Below, piece after piece: positions 11,577-22,800 of a stretch of DNA of 32,728 bases (positions within the stretch are counted from its first letter, which is position 1; the number at the start of each line of letters is the position of its first letter). The stretch comes from a virus. The stretch is taken from positions 1 through 32,728 of IMG/VR virus record IMGVR_UViG_3300042914_002025. One strand, 5' to 3'. A model generated the notes under the pieces. The model had not been told where the DNA came from, did no database searches, and saw only the letters and a program-made list of their open reading frames with translations. The position numbers and the translations under genes were made by a program.

Positions 11577-14314
11577 TGGCATCGGTACGGCACCTGTTCC
11601 GCTCGTTCGCAGGCGGCGAGATGTCGCCGGAGATGTTCGGCCGCGTGGACGATGCCAAGTTCCAGACGGGCGCTGCGAAGGTTCGGAACTTCATCCCGAT
11701 GCCGCAGGGGCCGCTCGAGAACCGTGCCGGCCTTGCGTTCGTCCGCGAGGTGAAGGACAGCACCAAGAAGGTGCGGCTGATCCCGTTCACCTACAGCACG
11801 ACGCAGACGATGGTGCTCGAGCTCGGAGCCGGGTACTTCCGGTTCCACACGCAGGGCGCGACGCTTGGGCCCGGGACGCCTGCCGCCTACAACGGCGCGA
11901 CCGCCTACGTGGTCGGGAACCTCGTTTCGAGCGGCGGCGTGAACTACTACTGCATCGCGAACACGACGGGCAACGCGCCGCCGAACGCCACCTACTGGTA
12001 TGCCATGCCGGCCGGGATCTACGAGATCCCGAACCCGTACGCCGAGGCCGACCTGTTCGACATCCACTACGTGCAGTCGGCCGACGTGCTGACGCTCGTG
12101 CACCCGAACTACGCGCCGCGTGAGCTGAAGCGCCTCGGTGCGACGAGTTGGACGCTCACAACGATCATCTTCGGAGCGGACATTTCCACACCGGGTGCGC
12201 CGACCGTCACGCCGACCAGGAGCGTCGGCGCGAACATCACCGGAATCAACGTCGGCACCGGGCACATCACCGTCAGCGCGGACGTCAAAGACGTCATATT
12301 CTCGGCAGGCGACACCATCTACATCAGCGGAATCACGTGGACTACGCCACCTACTGGCGGCGAACTGCTGAACGACAAGTTCTGGATCATTGACAAGTTC
12401 CACGGAGCTGGCGGAAACACGTTCTCCGTCCTGTCCGTGCAGAACGCGCTGGCCCCGACGCTCACCGGCGGCGTGTACGGAAGCGGTGGCCTCGTCCAGC
12501 CGATGACGCAGACGGCCGATCTCACGAACTACTACGTCATCACCGCCATCCCGGCGAACGGCGTTGACGAGACGCCACCGTCGAGCGCAGGAAACACGAC
12601 GAACAATCTGGCGATGGTCGGCGCGTACAACACGATCACCTGGTCGGCCGTGTCTGGCGCCGTTCGCTACAATGTCTACAAGCGGCAGAGCGGGCTGTAC
12701 GGGTACATCGGCCAGACCGAGACAACCTCGTTCGTGGACAACAACATCGCTCCCGACATGGGGATCTCTCCACCGACCGTTGACACGGTGTTATCGAGCA
12801 GCGGCAACTACCCAGGCGCGGTTTCGTACTTCGAGCAGCGCCGCATCTTCGCCGGCACGACGAACGCCCCGCAGACGCTGTGGATGACGCGCACCGGGAC
12901 CGAGAGCGACATGTCCTACCACATCCCGTTGCAGGACACCGACCGGATCAACTTCCGGGTCGCGGCACGGGAGGCGAACACCATCCGCCACATCGTCCCG
13001 CTGACGCAGCTCCTCCTGCTCACCAGCTCGGCGGAGTGGCGCGTCTCGCCCGTCAACAGCGACGTCATCACGCCGACCACCATCTCGGTGCGCCCGCAGT
13101 CGTACATCGGCGCCAACAACGTGCAGCCGTCAATCGTCAACAACACGGTGGTCTACTGCGCCGCACGCGGCGGACACGTGCGCGAACTCGGGTACTCCTG
13201 GCAGGCGAGCGGGTTCGTCACCGGCGACCTTTCGTTGCGCGCCGCGCACCTGTTCGACAACTACGACATCTCGGACATGTGCTACAGCAAGTCGCCGCAG
13301 CCCTTGCTGTGGTTCGTGTCAAGCACGGGCTACCTGCTGTCGCTGACCTATGTCCCGGACCAGCAGGTCGGGTCATGGGCATGGCATGACACCGACGGCA
13401 CCTTCGAGTCATGCACCGCCGTCGCGGAGGGCGCAGAGGACCGCCTGTACGTGGTCGTGAAGCGCACCATCGGCGGCGTCACCAAGCGGTACGTCGAGCG
13501 CATGGCGAGCCGGCAGGTCACGGAACTGAAGAACTGCTTCCACGTTGACAGCGGCCTGACATTCGACGGCACGAACACGGGGGCCACGACGGTCACGGTG
13601 ACGGGCGGCACGACATGGGGACCGAGCGAGGTGCTGACGATCACCGCCAGCAGCGCGATCTTCCAGTTCCCGTCAACGTCCACGCCGCCCACGGACATCA
13701 ACGACGCCATCGTGATGACGGACTCGGCTGGCAACAAGTACCGCCTTCGGATCATCGGCACGACCAGCACGACGGTGGCGACCGCCCGGGTGGATGTCAC
13801 CCTGCCGGCGGCGCTGCGGAACGTCGCCACGACCGTCTGGGCGTTCGCCCGCGACACCGTGAGCGGCCTGTCGCACCTCGAGGGAAAAACCGTCAGCATC
13901 CTTGCGGACGGCGCCGTGATGCCGCAGGTGACCGTCACGGGCGGCCAGGTGACCATCCAGCGCGCCTCCGCCCTCGTCCACGTCGGCCTCCCCTACGAGA
14001 GCGACCTCCAGACCATGCCGATTTCCATGAACGTGGACGGCTACGGGCAGGGCCGTTTCAAGAACGTCAACAAGGCGTGGATCCGGGTGTTCAAGTCAAG
14101 CGGCATCTTCATCGGGCCGGATGCGGACAACCTCGTGGAAGTCAAGCAGCGCACCACGGAGCCGTATGGCACGCCGCCCGGACTCAAGACCGACGAACTC
14201 GACGTCGATCTCACGCCGAGCTGGAAGGCGAGCGGACAGGTCTACATGCGGCAGGAGGATCCCCTTCCGCTTACCGTCGTTGGCATGACCCTTGAGGTCG
14301 TGCTGGGAGGCTGA
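11576..14314 (+). CDS. Tail tubular protein B / nozzle (T7 gp12-like)
   Basis: 912 residues (T7 gp12 has 794). The N-terminus VRHLFRSFAGGEMSPEMFGR, followed by KVRNFIPMPQGPLENRAG, is the nozzle-protein signature. A carbohydrate-binding-like insert lies near residues 100-142 (AYVVGNLVSSGGVNYYCIAN) and a fibronectin-III-like segment near 345-390 (TITWSAVSGAVRYNVYKR), both probably surface decorations. It forms the tail nozzle. Reading open further upstream is out-of-frame noise inside the previous gene. Confidence 0.92.
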   Translation: MASVRHLFRSFAGGEMSPEMFGRVDDAKFQTGAAKVRNFIPMPQGPLENRAGLAFVREVKDSTKKVRLIPFTYSTTQTMVLELGAGYFRFHTQGATLGPGTPAAYNGATAYVVGNLVSSGGVNYYCIANTTGNAPPNATYWYAMPAGIYEIPNPYAEADLFDIHYVQSADVLTLVHPNYAPRELKRLGATSWTLTTIIFGADISTPGAPTVTPTRSVGANITGINVGTGHITVSADVKDVIFSAGDTIYISGITWTTPPTGGELLNDKFWIIDKFHGAGGNTFSVLSVQNALAPTLTGGVYGSGGLVQPMTQTADLTNYYVITAIPANGVDETPPSSAGNTTNNLAMVGAYNTITWSAVSGAVRYNVYKRQSGLYGYIGQTETTSFVDNNIAPDMGISPPTVDTVLSSSGNYPGAVSYFEQRRIFAGTTNAPQTLWMTRTGTESDMSYHIPLQDTDRINFRVAAREANTIRHIVPLTQLLLLTSSAEWRVSPVNSDVITPTTISVRPQSYIGANNVQPSIVNNTVVYCAARGGHVRELGYSWQASGFVTGDLSLRAAHLFDNYDISDMCYSKSPQPLLWFVSSTGYLLSLTYVPDQQVGSWAWHDTDGTFESCTAVAEGAEDRLYVVVKRTIGGVTKRYVERMASRQVTELKNCFHVDSGLTFDGTNTGATTVTVTGGTTWGPSEVLTITASSAIFQFPSTSTPPTDINDAIVMTDSAGNKYRLRIIGTTSTTVATARVDVTLPAALRNVATTVWAFARDTVSGLSHLEGKTVSILADGAVMPQVTVTGGQVTIQRASALVHVGLPYESDLQTMPISMNVDGYGQGRFKNVNKAWIRVFKSSGIFIGPDADNLVEVKQRTTEPYGTPPGLKTDELDVDLTPSWKASGQVYMRQEDPLPLTVVGMTLEVVLGG

Positions 14315-14315
14315 C

Positions 14316-15023
14316 ATGGCAGTCGTACAGGTTCCATATGGAAGCAGCGGGACGTACCTGACCGGGTTGCAGCCGGGGCAGTCGTATGCCCAGGCGCAGG
14401 GCGCGGCGACGGGCGGCCTGACGAGCGGACTCGCCGAGGGGCTTCTCGTCGCTGGCCCCATCATGGCCATATTCGGGGCCGTCAACAGCGCCATCGGGTC
14501 GTACTACGGCGCCGTCAACCAGAAGAACCAGCTCGAGATGCAGGCGCAGAACCAGCGGTTCGCCGCCGAGATGTCCCGCATCAACCAGCGCGGGGCCGCC
14601 TTTACTGCCACGCAGATCGGTCGGGCTGGCCAGCAGCAGATCGGCCGCTACACGATGGGCGCAGGGCAGCAGCGGGCAAGCGCACGGGCGGGCCTGGCAG
14701 CCCGCGGCGCCACGCTCGGGGCAGGGACCGCCGGCGAGATCATCGGCAGCATGGACGTCATCAAGGAGATTGACGTCCTGTCAATGGACGCTGCCACCGT
14801 CCGGGCGCAGGAAGCCGCCAAGTTGCAGGCGTTCAATCTTGGGACGCAGGCGATGATGGCCGACATCTCGGCCAGGAACATACAGGCGACGGCAGGGACG
14901 ATCTACCCCGGCCTTCAGCTCGGGACGAGCCTGCTGGGGAGCGCAGCCGACATCGGCAGCACGTGGGCGCGCAACCGTCGCATCGAGGAACTGCTCGCAG
15001 GCGTGTCAACGCAGAGGCTCTGA
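14316..15023 (+). CDS. Internal virion protein (T7 gp14-like)
   Basis: 235 residues (T7 gp14 has 196). A hydrophobic Gly/Ala-rich segment near 33-58 (SGLAEGLLVAGPIMAIFGAV) is followed by long Gln/Ala-rich helices. Proteins of this kind are stored in the head and ejected first to form a channel in the outer membrane. GGGAGG lies 5 nt before ATG 14316. The gene order tubular B, gp14-like, large ejected proteins matches T7. Confidence 0.8.
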   Translation: MAVVQVPYGSSGTYLTGLQPGQSYAQAQGAATGGLTSGLAEGLLVAGPIMAIFGAVNSAIGSYYGAVNQKNQLEMQAQNQRFAAEMSRINQRGAAFTATQIGRAGQQQIGRYTMGAGQQRASARAGLAARGATLGAGTAGEIIGSMDVIKEIDVLSMDAATVRAQEAAKLQAFNLGTQAMMADISARNIQATAGTIYPGLQLGTSLLGSAADIGSTWARNRRIEELLAGVSTQRL

Positions 15024-15026
15024 TCC

Positions 15027-16811
15027 ATGCCGACCGTACCCACATCGTTCGTCCCGCAGGTCGCGCCCGCGCAGGGCGGTGACATCGGGCAGTTCCAGGC
15101 ACCCGGCGTGCAGCCGATGGAGAACCTGTTCCCGCAGCAGCAGGTCGCGCTGGGCCGCGCCATGATGCAGGCCGGCGAGGTCGCCTTCCGTGCAGGCAGC
15201 GCGATGCAGGATGACCTTGACAACGCCAACGCCAAGAGCGGCGACGTGGAGGGACTGAAGGCTGCCAACCCGATCTTCCAGAACTACATGGCCGCGCAGG
15301 GCAAGGACGCGGAGGACGGGTATCAGACGGCCGTTGACGGCGTGCGCTCGGCGTTCCAGGCGCAGATCGACCGGATGCCGACCGCGACGTCGAAGGCGAT
15401 GTACCAGCAGGTCGCCGCCCGGAACCTGTCGCAGTTCGAGTCACAGATGAACGCGCACCGCATGAAGGAGGCGCGGGTCTACGCGAAGAACGAGTCCGTC
15501 GCCCGCCGCGACGTGCGCGTGCAGATGGCCGTCAACTCGGTGCGACAGGCCGACGAGGTCAACCCCATGACGGGGAAGAAGTTCGGGATGGCCGAGATGG
15601 ACGTCAACCTCGCCGTTGCCGTCAACGAGCAGCGCGAGGCGATGAAGCTCGAGGGGATCTCGCAGGACAGCGCGCAGTGGAAGCTCGGCGAGCAGCAGGT
15701 CTACGAGTCGGCGCTCGACGGCATGACGAATGCCCTGATCGCGGACGGCAAGTACGCGGAGGCGCAGCAGCTCATTGACAGGTTCGCCGATGGCCGCGTC
15801 GGCGAGAAGGCGGTGAAGGCAATGAACCAGAGCCTCGAGGCGAACCGCCAGGTCGCGCTCGTCGAGCAGCTCGCTGACTCCATCCGACGCGACGGCTACG
15901 CGCACGCCGCCGCCGACCCGAAGCAGTACCCCGAGCGCGATGGCACGGACGTCCCGCCGGAGGATCTGCGCGGTGCGATGGACCGTGCGAACATGATCGA
16001 GGATCCGAAGATGCGGCGCCTCGTCAGGGACAAGATCAAGTCGGACTACGACGCCGAGGAGGCGCTGCTCAACGTCGAGTACCGCAACAACTACGACGCG
16101 GTCGCGCAGTACCTTGCCGTTCCCGGGAACCGCCTTGCCGACCTTCCGCCGAGGCAGAAGGCGATGCTGACGCCGGCGCACCTGTCGCACTTCCAGGCGC
16201 AGGAGTTCGGCGAGGCCGACGCCCGCGCCGATTACGAGGTCGCGCTGAACCCGTCGCGTGTACTCGACGCAGGGTGGATGCAGCAGCAGATGGGCGCGAT
16301 CTCGCCTGCCAAGTATGCGGAGTACGTCAAGGCGGCGCGTGAGCCGCAGAAGATCATCGACTCGACGCTGGACGAGGATCAGGTTAAGCAGACGCTGGTG
16401 GACGCCGGCCTCCGTGACATCGCCTATCCGAACCGCAGGGACGAGGATGAGGTTGACACCGGACTGCGGTTCCGCGAGAACGTGACGAGCATGGTGGATG
16501 CGGAGCAGCGAAGGCTGAACCGCAAGCTGTCGCGTGACGAGAAGCAGTCCATCATCGACCGCGCCATCGTGCAGCAGGCGACCATCAGGAAGCCCGGAAT
16601 GATCTACGGTTACAACGAGATCACCAAGCCGATGGCGACCATGACGCCAGAGGAAATGTCGATGAAGTTCGAGCGGTTCGTGCAGATGGAGGACGTCAAG
16701 ATCCCGCAGGACGAATATGTCCGTGCGATCAACGCGCTCGAGGGCGTCGGCATCGCTGTCCCGACCAACCGACAGATCAAGGCATACATCATGCGGAGCC
16801 GAGCCAAGTGA
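15027..16811 (+). CDS. Internal virion protein (T7 gp15-like position)
   Basis: 594 residues, almost wholly helical and charged after a Pro/Gln-rich N-terminus (T7 gp15 has 747). No enzyme motif is visible. It lies in the gp15 position between the gp14-like gene and the giant protein, and is probably part of the internal core that is ejected to build the trans-periplasmic channel. The start at 15027 is 3 nt after the previous stop. The stop overlaps the next start by 4 nt (GTGA). Confidence 0.75.
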   Translation: MPTVPTSFVPQVAPAQGGDIGQFQAPGVQPMENLFPQQQVALGRAMMQAGEVAFRAGSAMQDDLDNANAKSGDVEGLKAANPIFQNYMAAQGKDAEDGYQTAVDGVRSAFQAQIDRMPTATSKAMYQQVAARNLSQFESQMNAHRMKEARVYAKNESVARRDVRVQMAVNSVRQADEVNPMTGKKFGMAEMDVNLAVAVNEQREAMKLEGISQDSAQWKLGEQQVYESALDGMTNALIADGKYAEAQQLIDRFADGRVGEKAVKAMNQSLEANRQVALVEQLADSIRRDGYAHAAADPKQYPERDGTDVPPEDLRGAMDRANMIEDPKMRRLVRDKIKSDYDAEEALLNVEYRNNYDAVAQYLAVPGNRLADLPPRQKAMLTPAHLSHFQAQEFGEADARADYEVALNPSRVLDAGWMQQQMGAISPAKYAEYVKAAREPQKIIDSTLDEDQVKQTLVDAGLRDIAYPNRRDEDEVDTGLRFRENVTSMVDAEQRRLNRKLSRDEKQSIIDRAIVQQATIRKPGMIYGYNEITKPMATMTPEEMSMKFERFVQMEDVKIPQDEYVRAINALEGVGIAVPTNRQIKAYIMRSRAK

Positions 16812-19800
16812 TCGAACCGGACATCAACGAGCGCATGGCGCGGTTCGCGCCGTCACAGAACGTCGGCAACGAGCCGGACCCAATCGCGCTTGAGGTGCTT
16901 GCCGAGACGGAGGCGGATGCGCCGCCGCCGATGGCGCCCGGTTTCGATCCCATCGCCGTGCAGATCGCCCGCGAGTCGCAGGATGAGATGATGGCGACCC
17001 TGCGCGGGGCGTCGGCAGTAAACCCCGACCAGGCCGCGAGGGCGCAGCGCATCGGGCAGCAGGTCGGCATCGGTCAGGACGTGGTGCTGCGGAACATGGC
17101 CGAGATGGAGCGCGAGGTCGTTGCTCGGCAGGCAATCGACCGCGACCTCATGCGGACGGCCCCGAACCTCGCACGGTTTCTGGGTCAGCGCGAGTTCGCC
17201 ACCATCGCGCACGATGACATTGACAACCTGACCAAGACCGAGCGGGTGTTCAAGTGGTTCGCCGGCATCCCGAAGGACGTCGAGGAAGGTCTGTCCCGCG
17301 CAGTCGCCACCGCCGAACTCGGCAAGATGTACGAGGCGCAAATGCGCGGCGTGGAGCCGACGTGGCTCGACCGTGTGGTCATCCAGGGCTACAACGACGA
17401 ACTCCGGCGGCTGTCGAAGGAATCCGGGTTCATCGAGAGTGCGGCGAATCTGGTTGGCATCCGTGTTGAGATGGCGGCGCAGGTGCCTGAACAGGTGCTG
17501 ATGGGGACGGTAATGGGCGGTGCGGCCGGATTGGTCGGCGGTCCGTTCGCCCCGGCAACGGTTCCGGCTGGAATGGCTATCGGCGCTACTGCTGGCCTGA
17601 CGGTTGGCATGGGCCGCGCCGGATACATCCTAGAGGCGGGCAACGCCTACGGCAGCATGGTTGAGGAGGCGGACACCGTCCTGCGCCAGCGCAGGGACGC
17701 GGGTGAGATCGACGCCGCGACCTATGAGTCGGAAATGCGCGAGGTGCGCGACCGTGCGCGGACCATTGCCACGGGCGTCGGCGTGGTGAACGCGGGCCTG
17801 GAGCTGGTCGGGCTGAAGATGATCGCCGCCCCGTTCCGCGAGGCATTCAAGGGTGCCGTGCGCCGCGCCACCGCGCAGGCCGTGACGCAGCAGACCACCC
17901 GCGCCGCGCTCGGCAGGGCGGGGATGCAGTACGGACTTGCCATCGCGGGCGAGACGGGAACCGAGGTAATGCAGGAGATCGTCACCGTCGCCGGCGAGGA
18001 GCTGAACAGTTACGGTGCTGACCTGCCTCTCAAGATGTCAACGGAGGAAGGCCGCACAGAAGTCGCGCAGCGGCTGGTGGACACGGCGGTGGAGACGGCG
18101 AAGGGAATGGCACTCGTCGGCCTTCCCGGCCCCGTTGTCAACTACTACGTCAACACCCGCAAGGTCGCGGAGGCGCGCAAGGCCGAGCGGTTCTTCACGG
18201 ACCTCGCGGACGTCAGCAAGCAGGACAAGGTCGCCGAGCGCAGCCCTGCCGCCTACGAGCGGTTCCTCGCTGCCCAGGCCGAAGGCACGCAAGCCGAGAC
18301 GATCTACGTCGATGCACGCACGATGCAGTCCGTGCTTCAGCAGGCGCAGCGCGCAGACCCCGCCCTGACCGACGAGGTCATTGACGAGGCGATGCCTGGG
18401 ATCAGGGAGCAGATCGCGCAGCAGCTCGAGACGGGCGGCGACGTGACGATCCCGACAGCCACCTTCGGGGCGCGGCTGGCGCGGACTGATCTCGGAAGGT
18501 CGCTGATCCCGCACATGCGACTGAACCCGGACGCGCTTTCGGTGGACGAGGCGGTGCGATACCGGGGCCAGATGGAGGAGCGCCGGCAGGAGGCGATGCG
18601 CCTGATGCAGGAGCAGGACGCCGCCGGCACGTCGTTCTCGCAGGAGGCCGAAACGGTGCGCGACGATGTTCGTGCGCGACTTGAGGCGGCAGGCAGGAGC
18701 CGCGAGGAGGCCGACATCGGGTCGCTGCTGTACCGGGATTTCGTGGTGACGAACGCGGCGCGCATGGGCATGACTCCGGCGCAGTTCCAGGCCGAGCGCG
18801 GCCTGCGCGAGATCGTCGGCGCGGAGGTCGGCGTTGCGCCGCTAGAGCAGGCTGCGACGATGAACGCCGACTACCTCGCCGCTGTCGAGCGCGGCGACAT
18901 GGAAGCGGCGCAGCGCATGGTGGATGAGGCGGCGAAGGCACGCGGGATGATGTTTCGTGGTCACAAACGCAATCGGCCACAAGGTGTTACGGAAACATTT
19001 GTTTCTGAATCACGAGAGCAAGCACAACAGTTTGCCAATCAACACAGCGACGGCGTCGTGTCGTTGGTTCGATTCACCAAACCGCTGCGCGTCTATGAAC
19101 AACTAATTCCGTGGCAGGAATATCAAGACAGTTGGAGAAACAGCGTTTTGCTGAAGGGCTATGACGCAGTGCGCGTTATTGAGCCAAATGGACAAGACAC
19201 ATCGCTAGCAATACGAAACCAAGAATCGATTGGATTTGAGTCCGCCGACCCCGTCACCTACGACGAGGCCGGCAACGTCATCCCACTGTCGCGCCGCTTT
19301 GACATCACCAGCCCGCGCATCTTTGAGCAGGCGGCGATGTCTACTCGCGTGCCGTCAGCGAAGGGCATGGAGATGGCGGCCCTCGACGGCATGCTGCTGG
19401 CCGACTGGGACGCGATGAAGGACAACGAGAAGCTGATCGCCGGCAACCTCGCCAAGATCAAGGAACTCGGGTTCCCCGTTAAGCTGGACGAAACGAAGAC
19501 GCCTCGCGAGCAGCTTGAGCAGTTCATGGAGGCAGTCGCCGACAACCTGGACTACCTGTACGAGCAGATGGATCCGACCCAGCGCGAACGCGCCAAGATG
19601 TGGTACGTGGGCGGCCGGCGGATCGTGGAGTGGCTTGCTGCGCGTTACGGCATCACCGACATGCAGGCGGCCGCCATGCTCGCCGTGCTGTCACCGCAGA
19701 AGAACTGGTTCGAGAACGTGTCGATGGCCGACCGCATCGGCGACATCCTGACCTCTGCACGCAACGAGCGGTGGTCGCCCGAGATGGAGAAGAACTTCCG

Positions 19801-22800
19801 CCGCATGGTGGAGGATGTCCGCGCCCGCGTCACCATCACGGAGAGGCAGATCGCGGACAACGAGAAGCCGGAGAAGCCGACGAAGCCGCGCACGGAGGAA
19901 TCGCTCGAGGACTTCAAGGCGCGCAAGAAGTCGTTTGACGCACGCCGTCCTCGCCTCAAGGCGAAGTACGAGCGCGACTTGGCGCAATGGGAGCAGGAAC
20001 TCGAGGAATACGAGGTCGAGCTTGCCGAGCTGCAGGAATCCGGCGAATCGACCACGATGATCCGTGCGGACATGGCGGCTCACCGGCGCGAGCGCCCGAA
20101 GTCGCCGCGCATGCCCGGACGGGTTCTCGCCGAGTCCGCGGTCGAATTCGCTGCGCGCAACGAGCAGTACGAGAAGGATCTGGCCGAATGGGAGAAGCGC
20201 GGCACGCGCCTCGCGAAGATCCTCAAGTCGAAGCAGGACAGGATCAAGTACCTCGATGACCTGTCCGCGTCACCCCGCATGCAGGCCATGCGCGAAGGCA
20301 CCCTGCAGACCGTTCTTGCCTCAAAGGATCTCGAGCTTGCAGGCATGTTCGTCCGCATGTTCGATGAGGAACACAACGACCGGACGTTCGCCATCATCAC
20401 GCCGGAGGGTGGGATGGCCGGCCCGAGCATGGGCGCGTCCGGGCCGATGTCCATGCGGTGGGGTTCGTACTCGACCATCCAGAAGGCCATCAGCGTTTAC
20501 GAGGACGGCCGCGCCGAGAACGTGCATCACCAGATCGGCAAGGCGCACAAGGTCCGCAACTTCTACAACAACCTGTTCGATCCGACCAATGTCAATGCCG
20601 CGACGATTGACACCCATGCCATCGCAGCCGGCGCGCTCATGCCGTTGTCGGCCAGCGATGACATCGTCGGCTGGGGTCTTGGCGCTGGCGTGTCGGACGC
20701 GAAGCTCGGCCTGCACGGCGGCTACCCGATCCTGTTCGAGGCATACCGCAGGGCCGCGGCGCGGCGCGGCATCATCGCCCGCGAGGAGCAGTCGATCACG
20801 TGGGAGGCCATCCGCGGCCTGTTCGTCGCTGCCGAGAAGAAGACCCTCAAGCCGATCATCGCCGAGGTCTGGGGCCGCTACATGAAGGGCGACATCAGCC
20901 TCGAGGATGCACGCGCCCAGGTATTCAAGCTGGCCGGGGGCATCAAGACGCCGGAGTGGGTCGCGCAGCCTGCCAACCTCCCGGTCGGTTCCACGTACAG
21001 CGGTCGCTCGCGTTCGCTCATGGACGCGATGACGCCGGCGATCCAGCAGCAGATGCAGCAGATGACGCGCCTGATGTTCGAGATCGCGCCTGACCTGCGG
21101 GACGAGAAACTATCGGCTGCCTGGAAGGCACTCCCGATGGAGATTCGGCACGCCATCAGCAGGTCGGTGATGGCGAAGATCGTGCCGAAGATCCTCAAGG
21201 AGTACGGCGTGACGGCTGCCATCGAGGAACAGATCGGCGGCTGGGAGGGCGGGACGGAACTGTCATTTGCGATGTCGCTTCCGTCCACCACGCTGGTGCG
21301 CCAGATATCGCAGGCGCTGCGCGAGGTGCTGTCGCAGAAAGCCATCTTCTCGATCTCGGAGCAGAAGTTCGAGGGAGCAAGTCGTGCCGGCCTGGTGGTC
21401 ATTGACCTGCAGCCCGGAACGACCCCCGAGCAGATCACGGAACTGTACGAGAAACGCCTGTACCAAGTCACGAAACTCGGCCATTCCACGGTCGGGTCAA
21501 GCATGGTTATCGGGTTGAATGAAGGCGTTGACAGCGGTGAACTTGCTCGTAGAATTGACGCGGAACTTGGCAATGATCCGCTCATTGTCCGCATCAAGCA
21601 CGGAGAAGCATGGAGCCTCTATGACGAAAGCCCAGAACAGACCGTCGAAGGTGCAGCCGTTGACGAAAGAGGACTTGCGCGAGTTGACGAACGGCGGCGT
21701 CTTGATGCTCTTCGGGAACAGGCGACCGAACTCATCGTCAAGGAACTCCGGGCAGCGGGACTCTACGAGCAGGCAGCAGCCGGACCAGCCCGCGGCGGGT
21801 TCGACTTCGGCCGGCTGAAGATCCTGCTCGGCGAGCGCGCCGACGCCACGACATTCCTGCACGAACTGGTGCATTTCTACATGCACACCTACACGACCGC
21901 GGCGGCAGAGGGCCGTGCGGACGCGCAGATGCTCGCGGATCTCGACATCCTGTTCCGTTGGCTAAACGTGGAAGGCGATACGCCGGAGGCACGGCTCAAG
22001 ACCTACCTCGCCAGGACGTTCGAGCAGCGGAGGCCCGATGAGGAGGCAATCGCCTACAACAGCGAAATCTACATGTGGGAAGGCAAGGCACCGAGCGCCG
22101 AGCTGCGCGGGGTGTTCGAGCGCATGCGCACGTTCTTCAACCGCGTCTACAAGTCGATCCGTGACGAGCTGAACGCGATCTACCGCCGCGAGTTCGGGAA
22201 GGATCTCCCGATCCTCACGGGCGAGGTGAGGCAGGTGTTCGACCGCATGCTCGCAGCACCGGAGGCCATCCGCCGGCAGCAGGCCATTGACGGCATCAAG
22301 CCTGCGTTCCTGACCCGCGAGCAGGCGGGGGTTGACGAGGCGCAGTGGGCGGAACACCAGGCCGCGCTGGCCGATGCCGAGGCCATCGCCATCAACGACA
22401 TGACGAAGGCGAGCCTCCGCACGGTGCAGTGGCTGTCGAACGCCCGCAGCCGCATCGTCAAGGAGATGCAGTCGAAGCACGACGCCAAGCGCAAGGAGGT
22501 GCGCGATGAGGTTGCCGCGCAGGTCCGAATGGAGCCGGCGTACCGGGCGCAGGCGTACCTGCGGTACGGCAAGTTCATCGACGCGGACGGGCAGGAGGTT
22601 GAGGTCGATGGACCGCACAAGCTCGACCTGGACACGGTCAAGCAGATGTACGAGCTGGAGCCGGAGGCGCTGCGCCCGGACGTTACGGCGATGGCGCGTG
22701 GCAAGTACGGGTTCGTCGGCAAGGACGGCCTGAACCCCGACATGATCGCCGAGACGTTCGGCTACTCGAGCGGCGACCAGATGATCCGCGCCGTGATGGG

